Shown here piece by piece: positions 33,963-47,300 of a DNA stretch of 64,000 nt. Made by a program: the position numbers and the translations under genes. Numbering within the stretch: the stretch's first letter is position 1; every line of letters starts with the position of its first letter. The notes under the pieces were generated by a model. The model did not search any database. It saw only the letters and a program-made list of their open reading frames with translations, and was not told the origin of the DNA. This stretch comes from Panagrolaimus kolymaensis (taxonomy: Eukaryota; Nematoda; Chromadorea; Rhabditida; Panagrolaimidae), in contig JAJQJQ010000007.1 of the NCBI GenBank assembly GCA_028622995.1, positions 2,728,001 through 2,792,000 on the forward strand, given 5' to 3'.

Positions 33963-34461
33963 GCAATTATTTATACCAAAAATACAAGAAAAAAAAATAA
34001 TAACAACATAATAAAAACGAGTTAGTACAAGAGAACATACATTTTGGTTTGCCATCAAACATTTGAAAAATTCCATAGTATCATTCCTTGATCCTGAAAA
34101 AGTGATGATATTAGTCGATGATAATTAAAACCCGCAAAAGCTACAGCAATTTAAAAGAAATATTATTAGACTCACATTTACTTTTTTATTCTTTAAACCT
34201 TCTTTTGATTTCAAACAAATAAAATGGTATATAACCTCAAAAAACCCTAAGTAAAAACGCAGTGTAACCCGGAACTTACTTTTTGGATATGAAAAGTCCA
34301 AACCTATAGTACCCCATCTTCAAAAGGCTCCAAGAAATTTTTCGCCAACCTTTAGTTTTATAACACACCATCGATGATTTCGAGTGAAGTAATCTATGGT
34401 GAGGGGAAAAGTGAAAAAAAAACTTACCTTTAAAACATGAGAAAATGTAATAACTTCTTTC
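33963..34461. other. Convergent 3' region of PSMD9 and BuGZ genes
   Basis: It is less AT-rich than neighbouring spacers. On the minus strand it shows two GTAAGT-like donor sites, at about 34278 and 34428, beyond the BuGZ stop. They may mark 3'-UTR splicing or an alternative last exon. I see no ORF or RNA gene that I can name. Confidence 0.4.
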
Positions 34462-35259
34462 TTATCGATACTGTTGAAGCCGATTTAAACGATCCATATA
34501 CAGTTCTTCCTAAAAAAAGTAAGTTAATAAGTTGACAAATAATAATAAAATTTTACCAAACTAATAGTTTCATCGGGATGATAAAGATGTGTTCGAGCAG
34601 CTCCCTTTTTCTTTGCTGATCCATTATCATCAAGTGGTGGATTCGTTTCAACATCAGAGCGATTAGTAGGCAAATTTATCGTAATCGGCATATGAATTTC
34701 TTCTCTTTTTTGTGCAGCAGGTAATGGTATTTGTGCAGTAGTGTTACCATACATCGCATTCACTGTAGCAGCTGCTGACATTGGTGGAAGAGAAATAGGA
34801 AGTGATGATGGAATTGGAGCAGGAGCTTGAGCATATGGATTGTGAATATTTGCTGCACCATATGGATTATGCATATTTGGTTGAGATGCATATGGATTCG
34901 GTATCCCTCCATAACCATAAGTATTATATCCACCAAATCCTGGATAACCAGGTGGCATTCCACCCATTCCAGGTCTTGGAAAATTATATCCTGGTGGCAT
35001 TGTTGAAGGAGATGGAACAGGCATTTGTTGTATTGATGGTACTGGAATTGAACTAAGTTTCGGTTGTTTCATTGAAGGTGGAGATGCTGGAGTATCCGGT
35101 ATTCCTTCCATTCCGTAAACTTCCACGTCTGTTGAATCTCTTCCTGGAATAGCAGCAGGAATTTTGTCGATTGTTTCTTTATGAACTTGCATACAATGAA
35201 TTACTAATCCAGGACCAGTAAAGAGCTTTTTATTGCACGTTGGACATTTGAAATGTTTT

Positions 35260-35297
<38 letters not shown>

Positions 35298-35408
35298 TTC
35301 ACGATTGCAATACCTAAAAAGTGTCATAAGTAGAGTTTATAAGTAGTAAGAAAAAATAAAAACTTACCAACACCATGGTTTAGCTACTCTCTTCTTTTTA
35401 CGTCCCAT
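34462..35408 (-). CDS. BuGZ / ZNF207 zinc-finger protein
   Basis: Start [20 protein letters not shown] at 35408. Two C2H2-type fingers occupy the first 75 residues ([22 protein letters not shown] and the CPTCNKKL...H...H finger); the sequence is nearly identical to ZNF207 in the signature [19 protein letters not shown] and in [16 protein letters not shown]. The middle is Pro/Gly/Met/Asn-rich and disordered, as in BuGZ, where it drives phase separation on microtubules. The C terminus ends [20 protein letters not shown]. BuGZ binds and stabilises BUB3 and microtubules in mitosis. I could not find a clear GLEBS motif (usual core EEIQPM-like); [13 protein letters not shown] near residue 235 is a candidate. 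Confidence 0.95.
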
Positions 35409-36144
35409 TGCGTAGTATGTTTCTTCTAAAATTCAGCCTGTAAACAAGTATTAATATGGTATAAAAAAATAACAACAAAAAATGAAGACAAAAAACGATT
35501 TTGTAAAAAATCAATAAAGCTTTTTATATTTTCTCACGATAAAAATTTTAAAACCAAACTTTTTCTTAGAAGCTTTAATTGAAGGCATGGTGAATTTCAT
35601 TATAAAAAAACTTTACAAAAGAAATAAATGGAATTATTTCTGTATGAATTTATCTATCTGCATAATTATTAAAACCCAAAATTGCTGAATGAATGAATGA
35701 ATAAGCAAGAATAAAAAAGCCAACGACATCATCACTTTTTATTATGGCACATAAATGCATTTGGCCAAAATTTAGCGGAAGCACTTTCAAAGGAAAAACA
35801 AATTTTTTTTAGAACAAAGGTTTGATACTTTTCAATTGTTTTTATCGAAATGCTCATTCTCGTGTGGTTTATAAAAACGATAAATAAAGTAATTCACAAC
35901 GCAAAATTTTCAGTAACTTTATGCTATTTCGATACACTGGAATTATTAATGCAAATTTTTTTTATTTATTTAATCATTGAATGCTTCGGTATTGAAACAG
36001 ATAATAATAAAAAATGAATATCGAAAGCAAAACAACTATTACAAAGAAAAATTGAACAAAGTTAAATTGAGTGAAAAAAGTCTAGCAAATCATAATGAGA
36101 AGATTTATTAGATAATGGAGTAATAAAGTAAAAACCGAGTTTCA
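35409..36144. other. AT-rich spacer between BuGZ and hnRNP L genes
   Basis: Both neighbours are on the minus strand, so it should hold the BuGZ promoter and the hnRNP L 3' UTR. No ORF or repeat is recognised. Confidence 0.45.
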
Positions 36145-39100
36145 TTAATTTCTTTTGTGTTCAGGGGCAGCGTAAGATAGTTTGAAAACATATGGTGGAG
36201 CTGACGCACCTCCAGCAATAACCATATTATTACAAATCATTAGAGCTTCTGATGCTTCTGGTATCGCATTAAAGCGAAGTATTCCTGATGATGATGTAGC
36301 TGATTCTAATAAAGTTACTTGAATGGGTATTGGGGCATGCTTTTGAGTAAATAGCTGAAAAATATTAAGGTTTTAAAAGCAAAATGGCAAACAACAACAA
36401 AGCTTGCCTTTTTCATAACTTCTTCACTCATTATTGGTGGAGCATTATACCAATATAGCTCGGGATTAGGAAAAACTATTTTGTTTAAAACAGCCATTTG
36501 GGGTGTTGAAAATCTATGTACCGTACTGCTGGTGTAATCACGAAAAGCTGGGGTGCCATCTGAAAGCATATGAGGTTCGCGAACATCATGAACGATCTGA
36601 AAAATGGATTTTGTAATGATGAATTTATAAAGTTAGAAAAACATACGTTTTGTTTCGACGGTCTAAAAGATAACCGCGTCCCAAAAACTTCACAATCTTG
36701 AAGATGATCAATAACTGCTGAAGCTTCTTCGGAGGATCCCATTTGAACCATGCATGTGTCAGGCTTGGAATGCATAAATTTAATCTAAATAATAAAAATT
36801 ATCAATTTTGTTAATGGATTTGGAAAAATTAACCTTTAAGCAATTTCCATAACAACAAAGTAAATTAAAAAGTCGATCGCAAGTAAATTCATTGGGATTT
36901 ACACCATAAACCATAACAACTGCACCATTCCAATTAGGTGCATGTCCACCACGGGTGCCATTTTTATCGTCTGAGTGACGATCATAGCTGTGATGATCTC
37001 TGTCATAATCTCCGTGTCCTGTAATAAAAAAAATAATATTAAACTCTAATTCAACGCAGTAAGGTTTAAAAAATATTACCTTCATATCTGTCGGAAGATT
37101 CCCGATATGAAGATTTTTCATGTCCACCTCTCCAGCTTCCGCCACCACGACCACCTCTTTCATTAAAACTTCCTCGGTTATGGCTGCCATAATCTCTGTC
37201 GTTGTAATAATCTCGAGAATCTCTTGAATCACGATCATGTCTATTATCATCATAATCACTTGATTGTCTGTCATTCCAATTGGAACTTCCACCGCCACGG
37301 GGAGCGCCTCTACCTCGATATGTTGAACCATTTCCTCGACTGTATCCACTTTCATAGCCACTTCCTCTGTCATTATTGAAAAACCCTTCAGTATGCCCTC
37401 CGTAACCTCCTCCTCTTGATGCATCAGGATTATACGTTCCACCGCGTCCTCGACCTCCTAAAGATTTAAATAAAATTTCTGTTGTTTGCAATGGTTTTAG
37501 TGATTTCTTACTATAAGATGAGGATGAACCTCTTCCACGATAATTGCTTTCATAATTATTTGGTGGAACATAACCCCCTCCAGATGCGTAACTATTTGGT
37601 TGAGTAAAAGATGGATCGGGCTCATGTCTTCGAGAGTTATCACCACCACGACGCCAAGATGCATCTTCATTTGGATCATATGCATTTCTTCCATTATCCT
37701 TTTCATCATGTCCTCCATCTGCATCTTCAATAGGTTGATTTTTTGCTAAAATGAATGAATGATTTGTGTGTTATTATGATTTTTCATTGGATGAATCTTT
37801 CAAAAAAATGGATTTTACTCATTGTCTGTTTTATGAAAATTAATTACGAATTGCAGAAGACTTTTATTTTGAGTTTATTAATCATTTTTCTGTGAGAATG
37901 GGCTTTCTAAGATAAACTGTTATTAATATTTTTCGTTACTCAAAAAAGACCTTAATTTTCAACTTTCGTTCATTGTAATAAAGGTCAAAGGTCTTTCATA
38001 TTTAAATGCTATATGTACGTCAATTATGACTTAGAGTGAGTGTCCCAAATATATAAAAATGCAAGATGAATGTGAGAAAAATAATTATAAATGTATGACT
38101 GACTGCTTTAATGAGACAAATGGGGTATATGAAATAACAAAAGTATGAAATGATTTTTGTAAAATTATATTTTATAAAAGGTATGCGCTTTTCAACTGTG
38201 GATGTTTTTTTATTACAATTTTTTTACTCAATGTGATTTTTTCTTAAATCGCTTATGTACTGTACCTAATAAGAATATTACTTATGATAAAATATGTTTT
38301 GTTTGTGTAATTAAAAAGTGCGCTGTGAATAAATGCTTTTTTACTTCTTTTTTTGTTAATGAAATGTCCTAGTGATAAATAAATATAAATAATTTGTAAT
38401 GTAATGGAAAATGCGCTATGGAATTGTGATAAGCTTTCACCATCAGACAAATCTGTCAAAACAATTTATGTGTAATTTCCGATTTTACTGAATAAAATGT
38501 GAAATAAAAAGAATGTCCCCTGTTTTCAATGCTTTTTTACTTTAAACCTGACTTGGGTTGCTTTTCATCATCTTTATAGATAGATGCCAAAAATATATCA
38601 AGTAATTTGTGTTTTAAAAAAATGAATTCCCCTGTATACTAAATTGTTTGTGAATGTTTGTAAAAAAAAGAGAGTCAAAAATACTTCTGCTCGTTTTTAT
38701 GAAGTAAAAAAAATTAAACACGGGAAAAAATACCGTCAAAAAAGGACAGTAATAAAATAAAAATATAGAAGCGGCAAACCTAAAATGAAAGAAAAACAAA
38801 CCCGGATCACAAGTATAGTCCCATTGATCTGAATTATTTGCTGTAACTTTGACTGTATCCATCTAAAAAAATGAAAATAATCAATGAGTTTGGGAACGTT
38901 AAAAATTAAATTATTACTCTGCCAAATTCAACTTTGAGAGTGCAAGCATTATCATAAATATCCGCTCCATTGAGGCCATACTTTGCTTTTGTAGCTTGTT
39001 CAGCATCTTCAAATTCGACGAGAGCTTGTAAAAGTCCTGATCGTTTAATCAAAGCAACTCGATTCACTTTTCCATGTTCGGAACAAATCTTAAAAATATT

Positions 39101-39653
39101 AGTAATAAAAAAAACGGTTTTTCCAAATGCAATTGCGGAGCTTACTTCTTTCAATGTTTCAACAGTTATAGGATAAGTAACATTTGTTATGGTCAAAACT
39201 ATGACTCGACTGGGATCTTCACTTTCAAGGCCTGTACGTTGTATTTTTTCTGAGGTTGAATAATTGATTAAAACAGGATGATTTCGAACCATAATTTGAT
39301 GATTCTTTGAATATGCAATACAAGCCCGAGCTTGATCCATTGTAGCAAATTCTGCTAATGCCTATAATAATATAAATAATAAGAATTATGTAAAGTCAGA
39401 TAATATTTATTACCATATGCCCATTTGCCATTAAAGTTGTATATGCTACGTTACCAAAATGTGATAACGCTGATAACAAATCTGCTTCTGTTGTTTCTTG
39501 GGTTAAATTCCGAATATGTAAAACTTTCGATGGGGTTGGATTAACAGGATCAACATCATCCCTTCGATACTTTTTGAAACCTGGTGGTGGTGGGCCATGA
39601 TGATGATAGCCACCTCGAGGACCATTATGATAATTTTCATATCCACGCTTCAT
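36145..39653 (-). CDS. hrpl-1: hnRNP L family splicing regulator with RGG-rich linker
   Basis: Start MKRGYENYHNGPRGG at 39653. RRM1 has KVLHIRNL and NVAYTTLM and RRM2 has VIVLTITNVTYPI and LLQALVEFEDAEQA, followed by a long intron (about 37746-38805), then QPIEDADGGHDEKD. A Gly/Arg/Ser/Asn-rich linker with repeated RGRG, RGGG and GGRG motifs precedes RRM3 (VVMVYGVNPNEFTCDRLFNLLC, shortened: CDRLFNLLCCYGN) and RRM4. The words KFMHSKPDTCMVQM, HRFSTPQMAVLNKI and the SSSGILRF end match the hnRNP L layout closely. These proteins bind CA-rich pre-mRNA and control alternative splicing in the nucleus. The RGG-rich linker is unlike human hnRNP L, whose linker is Gly/Pro/His/Tyr-rich. Confidence 0.9.
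37746..38805 (-). other. 1.06 kb intron inside the hnRNP L gene
   Basis: By far the longest intron of this gene. It lies between DQWDYTCDP and KNQPIED and joins them in frame. It is AT-rich. No element or nested gene is seen. It could hold regulatory sequence because the family often autoregulates by alternative splicing, but nothing in the sequence proves that. Confidence 0.5.
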
Positions 39654-40443
39654 GTTGTTATGATGTGTGATAAAACTAAAGAATTCTAACCAATTAAATG
39701 AACGAAAAAGAAAATTATAGAAAAGATTTATTGTATCCGGTGATTTTGCTAATAAATTTGTTTTTTATCTCGAAAATTAATAAAAAAAAAAACTAACGCG
39801 AAAGAATCCTTTATAAAACGTATCAAAAAAATAATTGGAATTGATGGTTTGTCGAAAAAAGAACCAAATATCTGCGATAAAAAAAATGCAATCAATAATT
39901 CTTGTACTTGCCTTTCGACTAAAAAAAGAGAATAGAAAGAACTTGACGAATGGCAAACAAAAAAAGCGCACATTCAATAATAGCAGCAGGCAACTTCTTT
40001 GCAGGAATAAGAATGCCTCAAAGTCAAATTATTATATTCAAGTAGATGCAGAAAGAAAGAAAAATATCAAAGAATCGGCAAAATTTTTTAAGTTTTTACA
40101 AATATTTGAAGGGAAAGAAAAATCACACCAAATAAAATTTAATGTCTCATCTTATTCGTTGAACGTTAAACAATAATACATATGTAGTCTTATTAAAAAC
40201 ATCTAATCTTGAATATAAGTACAAAAAGCAATACATAAAGAATAAAAGCATCATATAAAATTCGTTGGTGACAAGTAATAAGCTTTCAGTATGAGGCAAT
40301 TGACATCGTAAAAACGCGATCAAAGAAGTTTTAGGCGCTTTCTTTTTCGCTGTTATCAAAAATCTTTTTGCAAAAATAAAATTTTTTTCTTGATAAAATT
40401 TCAGAATAATTGAAACGTAAAAGTTTTTCATTTGCTGGCAAAA
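39654..40443. other. Divergent spacer between hnRNP L and the short-chain dehydrogenase
   Basis: These 790 bp hold both 5' ends. Only A/T runs and lysine-rich chance frames are seen. No clear promoter motif was found. Confidence 0.45.
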
Positions 40444-41380
40444 ATGAATCCTCTTGGTCCTTCGATTCTTATTACTGGAGCTAATCGTGGATTGGGTTTT
40501 GAATTTGTTCAAGAATTGAGCAAGCTTTCATCTGTTGAATATATCTTTGCTTGCTGTAGAAATCCTGATAAAGCTGATGTAAGTTTTTCTTTCATTTGTT
40601 CTTGATTTATTATTTCTTTTGCTTTAGGAATTGAATAAACTTGCGAAGAATAACACGAATATTAATGTTCTTCAATTGGATGTTGAAAATGAAGATCATC
40701 TCAAAGAAGCTGTCAAAAGTGTCGAAAAAATTCTTAATGGAAAAGGTCTTAATGTTATCATCAACAACGCCGCTATGTTAACTGTAAATTTATGTTACTC
40801 GAATACATATTTTTTAATTTTATGGTTTAGACTACTGGAGCTGAACACAAGAATCCTGATCGCCAAATTCTTCTTCAACACATGTCAGTCAACATAGTGG
40901 CGCCTATTTGTATTACCAGCGTATGGTTTTGATATTCACCGCTTTTTTGTTGAATCTTAATTTTAGGCTTTTTTTCCTCTTTTGTACAAAGAATCTGCTG
41001 CTGATAAACCATCATTGGTAGTCAACATTTCATCCGATTGTGGATCTATCAAAGATGCTACTCATGTTGGAAGTGCATGGGGAAATATTGCTTATGGAAT
41101 TACTAAAGTACATTTACATACAATTATATTCTTTTGTCGGATTGTTATATTTTAGGCTGGTTTAAATCAATACACTCGTTACATGTCAATCGAAGAAAGC
41201 AGAAATCACATTGTTTGCGTTGCTGTACATCCTGGATGGCTTCGAACTGATATGGGAACTTCGGCTGCACCATTATCCGTTGAAGAAGGAGCTTGTTCCG
41301 TCGTTGAAACTCTTCAAAAGCTTACAATGAAAGATAATGGACGCTTTATGGATCGTAATGGAAAAGACATGAACTTCTAA
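40444..41380 (+). CDS. Short-chain dehydrogenase/reductase, C-factor / sniffer-like
   Basis: The start MNPLGPSILITGANRGLGFE at 40444 contains the TGxxxGxG NAD(P)-binding loop (TGANRGLG). CCRNP follows the second strand; the arginine there suggests NADPH. Next come LDVENE (adenine-binding Asp), INNAA (NNAG equivalent), NISSDCGSI (catalytic Ser) and the YGITK pair (Tyr and Lys of YxxxK), then HPGWLRTDMG. Five exons with introns of about 45-60 nt; length about 250 residues, normal for a classical SDR. The pattern is that of the C-factor/carbonyl-reductase-like group that includes Drosophila sniffer. The substrate is unknown. A polyadenylation signal is at 41599. Confidence 0.92.
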
Positions 41381-41598
41381 ATTGATTCAAGTATTTGCTA
41401 AAATTCTCAATTTGTTATTGTATTTTTTCAACCTGTTTATTTATTTTTTGTTAGTTCATGTTTCACAACTAACTATATCTTGTCTAAATCTTATTTATGT
41501 ATAGGAAATGTGGCTTCAATAGTTAGGTTTAATTCATAAAAATTAAACTACTGAAGTGCAATTTTTTTTGTTAAGACATAAAAGTTGTATGTAATCCA

Positions 41599-41604
41599 AT
41601 AAAT
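41599..41604 (+). terminator. AATAAA polyadenylation signal of the SDR gene
   Basis: A perfect AATAAA lies about 220 bp beyond the stop at 41380. Confidence 0.4.
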
Positions 41605-44316
41605 ATTATATTTTTTTCTCTTCCTTCATTAAATTCTCATTATGTATGAGCTATAAGAAAGCTGAAGAAAAATCGGATAACGGCGATATGTTTGTGATTA
41701 ATAGCATCATTGATTTGAACTTGAATTATCGCAACAAATAAATTAATTAACTTTGGATTCTTTTTTAATTTTTGCAAAAATAAATAATTGTTTTGATATT
41801 TTAAATGAAAACTAAAGTTCATTTTTTTAGCTGATCTAATTTATCAGTAGTGTTTATTCGAGACCTCCAATGATAAATATTTTTCCATAAAGTTTTATGA
41901 TCGTTTATTACAACGTTCATTTATGGCTGAAAGACAGCACATTTCTGATTTATCGATGTTCACTTTCCATTTTGCTGTTAATTTAAATTTTTTTTCCAAA
42001 GCAGTGATGCTTCCTAAAAACTCAAGACTTTTTAATGCTTATCAGCAATCTAAAGAAGCTGTCTCAAATTGACATTTTAAATAGCGATCGACATCGGTCT
42101 TATTTTTTTGATTGAAAATTTTACTCATTTTTCACAAAGGTTAAACTACGATTGAGGGATGAGCTTTGTTGGGATATTTAACAAAGAATTCTAATTATTT
42201 CTTGTTAATGTTAGCTTATTAAAATAACGGGTGTTCGTTTTTCAATAAATTCAAAGTGTTTAATATTTTACAGTGCTTTCAAAAATATAAGCTTCAGTTT
42301 TTCCTTTAATTAATTTTTTCCTACTGAACCAACATAGTTATAAAAAATGGGTACAGTAGACTCATGTTTAAATGCACATTAAAAAGCTTCAAAAAAGAAG
42401 CTTTTTTTGTTTGCTCAAAAATAAAAGTAAACCGCTAAAGTACATACATTAATTTTATTTCTTAAAAAGCAATAAACTTCAAATCTACCGAATTTTATGG
42501 ACATTGATAATTTTAACACATCTTTTTTTTACAATTGCCATCGCATGTTTTTTGCTTTTCATTCGATGTCCTTATTTTTATGAGCATCTTTAAATTTGTC
42601 GTTTTATAGTTTTTTGATTAAGCTTCTTTTAAAATGTTTTTTTAATCAAATTTTTTCATCGTTCAAAAAAAAGTTTAATATTATAATCATCGACAATATT
42701 GGTTTTATTTCGCCGTCTCCCTGCTTCAACATTTCCAAGCTTTCCCCATTCTCTTCTGCCTTCGTAATATTCTCACAAAATGCCTTTTTTAAAAGCTTGA
42801 TCTCCTACGTTTTCTCAAAATATTCTTTCAAAATCATCTTCTGCAAAATTAATATTGGGGCTTCGATCATCAAACATAAATTGAACTTTATTTTTTCACG
42901 AATCAAAAATACAGTCAAAGTTTGATTTTGATATGCCAACAATTTTAGAGAGCTGTCAATCCTCAACGATAGGATTATTTTTTTTAAAACTTTTTTTCTC
43001 AAAGTAATAAAAATTTTTGCTGCTGATTGACGCTTTTCGTTTTTATTACGCTTCCTGATATGTTTTTTTTATTGTTCAATATAAACAAAAAAAGAGCTGA
43101 CCACTTGCTTGGTTTCTTATGATTATTCATTTTCCATCTTCCTTTTTTTTTTATCAAGAAAAACGTAGGAGCAATAAATGTTATTGAAAAAATTAGATAA
43201 ATTTTGGTGCTTCTCATTTTCTTTGATAGCCTAAAAACATGGAAATAAAATGAACGGAATAACATTAAATTATTTTTCTGATTTTGATTTTTGAAAAGCA
43301 CGCGTTCAAGCGTATCTCTTTGCACTTTTTTCCCTCTATTTTTGTTGTTGATTTCTGTTTCATTTTTTTGTATTATTTTTTTTGATTGAATCTAAAAAGT
43401 TGAAGGAGGAGGTTGTTTTTTGCCTCTGAACAACATAGGATGTTTTTTATTTTTCTGAAGAAACGAAAAGGTTAATAGTGTCACTGACATTTTTTTATTT
43501 TAATTTAGTAACAAAGGACAAATATCAAATTAAAATCATGACGAAACTTTATGAACCTTTAAACAATCTATCACGAATTTTTAATTTGAGTTAATTCGAT
43601 TTCAATAATTGTTTAGAAGAGAGTTGTTTCCTTTTCTTCTTGTTGAAATACATATGTATCAAAAAATTTCTGATTCATGGAAGTGTTTAAAAAATTTGTA
43701 AGACATGAGCTTTTTTAAATGTTTTTATGTTTTCTTTTTGATCATTGCTGCTACTTTTGCCCCTTTTTGTCGATGTTTTTTAAATGCTTCTATAGAAAAA
43801 ATTATGTAATGATTAAAATTTAAAGAAATTAGTTCCCTAATAGCTGCTTATTTTGAAAGGTAAAGACTATGCCGACGAGGATACCTTAGGTCATATTTTC
43901 ACTAAAATTAAAACTATAAAATCCACTGATTTAACATAAACCATTAAACTAACCGATTGAAGCGTGTTCGTACTTTGATGTTTCCTTAAAATCATACGCT
44001 TTTTAATATTTCTTCCATATTCGTAGACGTTGTTGCCCTTTCCTTTTTTATTTCAAATAAAAAAAACATCATCGGCAGCTGATAAAAGCCACATTGAAAA
44101 ACTTTATTTTTCTTTTTCTTTATTCATTTACACGATCGCAGCGTTTGGCTTTTTTTTCTAAAAAAAACGATAGTTCTTTGACGTTCGCCATTAAATTTCC
44201 ATTCATTAATTAAAGCCAATAATCGTTTGCTTCTAATTTGTCTTCTTTTTTTAGACCAGACGACATTGATCCAAGTATTTTATACCCATTATAATTCCAT
44301 AATTTATTGATTTTAA
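41605..44316. other. 2.7 kb region without a recognised gene
   Basis: The largest gene-free gap. Frames on both strands are Phe/Lys/Ile-rich translations of A/T runs without conserved motifs. It probably contains the upstream region of the patched-related gene, but I cannot point to a promoter. Confidence 0.45.
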
Positions 44317-47300
44317 ATGGTTTCAATTTCTTTACAATTCAGCCGATTGGGAGCTGCAATAGGTCATCGACCTTTTCTATTTCTTTGTCTTTCAATAATT
44401 TTAATTTTACCTGGTTTTTATGGACTTTTATTTAAGTAAGCCCTTTTCTAAGTTGATTCAAAACAAACATTAAATTTGCCTCCTTTTTTAAGAAGAAAAA
44501 TTAGTCTAGGCATTGATGAAAACTATACCCGATTAGATGCTCCATCAAGAAGGGAAATTTCTTATCAAAAAACATTTTTTGGTGGATCTGTAAGTTATTG
44601 AATCATCGTTTAAAAAATGTTTACTTATGATATAAAATATGGAGGAATTAACGCTCGTCTAAATTAAAATTTTAAAAATTTTAGCGTTCAAAATTAAACT
44701 AATAAACTAAGAAAATAATTCCTTGAAATAAAAATTTAGCGCTTTGCATTCTTTATAACCCATAGTATTTATTTAATTAGCTTCCGCCAAAAATTAATTT
44801 ACCCTAAAAGTAAATATTTTTTGTTATTTTCAAAAGATAGTAAAGTAAGTAAATAAAGGAAATTAAATTACTATCATCATTTCGCTACTGCGAAACTTTT
44901 TAAACAAACAACGAATAAACAATTGTTAAATATTTTTCTGCTTATTTGCTTTTATTTTTTAGTCTTAAAACTTTTTTAAAACAATATTATTTTGATCGTT
45001 TTTGTGGTCAGCTGCTGCTTTAGTTTGTCTGTCTATTACAATAAAAAAATATTCGATGAAAATCGATGCATCAAAAAAAGCGTTAAATTATATTGCACTT
45101 TGATGAAAAAAGCAATGTGAGGCAACCAACAAATTTTAAAAAGAGTCATTCTCATTTGATTGTGTTTGACTTTATTTCACGTGAGAGAGGAGGTCTTCCA
45201 ACCAATTAGCATTTTTTATATTTTTATTTCAGTCAGTCACAACAAATGATACTTGACTCTCTTCCATTCTCATGTGATGGGGGAACAACAAAAAATTATG
45301 CGATGAAATCGAATTACCAAAAGAATAGCAACTTTCAAAAGCGCCGATCGTGTTTTTTGTTTATTTTAGAATTTGTTTTTGAAAGATCATTTACAGAAAA
45401 AAAAGGGATGAATCAGTGGAAAAAGGGCATTGTAAAAGTTCAAAAATGTTGTAAAATGTTTTGCCATCCAGCCGCCACAAAAAAAAAACTCTAACCTAAT
45501 CATAGGTATTATGGCGCGGCGCCACTATGTCGACTAGACACTATGTCGACCAAGCCATAATGTCGACCAGACACAATGTCGACCGGACACAATGTCGACT
45601 AACCATAATGTCGACTATCGAAAATTTTCCCATGCCAAAAAGGGCGACACGACATAATCTCAACTCCCTAAAATCTCAACTGGACATAATCTCAACTCAA
45701 TGAAAAAAGCGTAATTAAATAAAGAAAACCAATTACTCGTCATTTTCTTTTGGGAATTGTTTATAATTTAAATGGTTTAATCCATAATTATTAATTGGTA
45801 GTTCTATGATTTATCATAACTCAGAAGTTTTAATTAGTAATAAAAGAATTCAGAAGTATCTGTTTTTAATTCCGATATATGAATTCAGAAGTGCTTTTGA
45901 GAATTCACACATATAATTAACAACTAAATATACAGAATTCATTCTGTAATATTTATTAATTATGAATTAAGTTGTAGGCTGCCAAATTCTTTAGTAGGTA
46001 TTCCATATCAATGTTTATAAACTTCTGAACTTATAATTCCGAATTAATAAAAATATCTGAATTAGTTCTGTATGTTTAATTGTTATTTATATTTTTATAT
46101 TTCTGAATTCTCAAAAGCACTTCTGAATTCATATATCAGAATTAAAAACAGATACTCGTGAATTCTTTGATTACTAATAAAAGCTTTTAAATTATAAACA
46201 ATTCCAAAAAAAATGACGAGTAATTGGTTTTCTTTCTTTAATTGTGCTTTTTTCATTTAGTTGAGATTTTGGGTAGTTGAGATTATGGCGGCAACCATAA
46301 CTGACAACAAAGATGATTAGATGATTATCATCTTTTTTATGAAAAACGTATGGATTTTACCATGGTCGACATTGTGTCCGGTCGACAATATGGTTGGTCG
46401 ACATTGCGTCCAGTCGACATTATGGCTTGGTCGACATTGTGTCTAGTCGACATAGTGTCGTGTCGCCCAATAAATACTTTCAAAAATTTAGAAAGATTCA
46501 GAGCCATGGTATTTAGCCATTTTTGGTGTTCCTCGTTCAGAAAATGGCTCAATGCTGAATGATCAAGAATTTGGTGAACTTTCTCGAATGTATGATATTA
46601 TTTCGAATGAAATCACTTTCCAAGGTCCAAATGGAGAGCCAAGGACTTTTCAAAATATTTGCAAGCCTTTTTGTGGAATAAACGATATGCTTTTAAAAGG
46701 AATAACAACGCCTTCATTTTTGGTTGATCGATATTATCCCGTTTTTAAAATCATCGTTTATGATGTAAATATTGGAAAATTTATTTTTAAGCGAACTGAA
46801 GATGAAAAGGGTCGATTGACGGGTTCCAAATTAATGGTATTTTATTACACAACTTTTGTGGATTCAGAAGAGAAAAAAACGCAATTGAAAGAATTGGATG
46901 AAAAAGTTGCGAGGTATGCTTATTTCTTACTCATTCAACTCATGTGCCACAAACTAATAATAGCAATATTTTAGACTTGTAAAGCTTCACAATCAAAATA
47001 CCAATAATTCCATAAATATCATTTTACACGGTTCGTATCCGGTTCAAAAAGAAGTTGAACGTGGATTCGAAGAAACTTCGCCTTTAATTCTCCTTGGAGT
47101 TACTCTCGGATTATTTTGTTTCACAATTACCACGATCTTCAGTGCCCAATTATTTCGTCAACTTGGATGTCAAACTCTTTTATGGGCTTTTTGTGGAATT
47201 CTTGTATCCATATTATCGATTGCTACTTCATTGGGTTCAATATGCCTTATTGGATTATCGATTAACACAGTTATTGCCATGACACCTTTTATTGTTATTA

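Noticed and set aside
34260..34440. Possible spliced-leader or snRNA gene
   Set aside because: GTAAGT-like sites are present but no AATTTTTGG-type Sm site or conserved leader sequence.
41605..44316. Phe/Lys-rich ORFs of about 110 residues
   Set aside because: Codon content simply follows A/T runs; no conserved motif, signal or splice structure.
46337..46562. Frames with repeated MSTRHNVDQ or similar on both strands
   Set aside because: They are translations of the GTCGAC tandem units at the foldback end, not genes.
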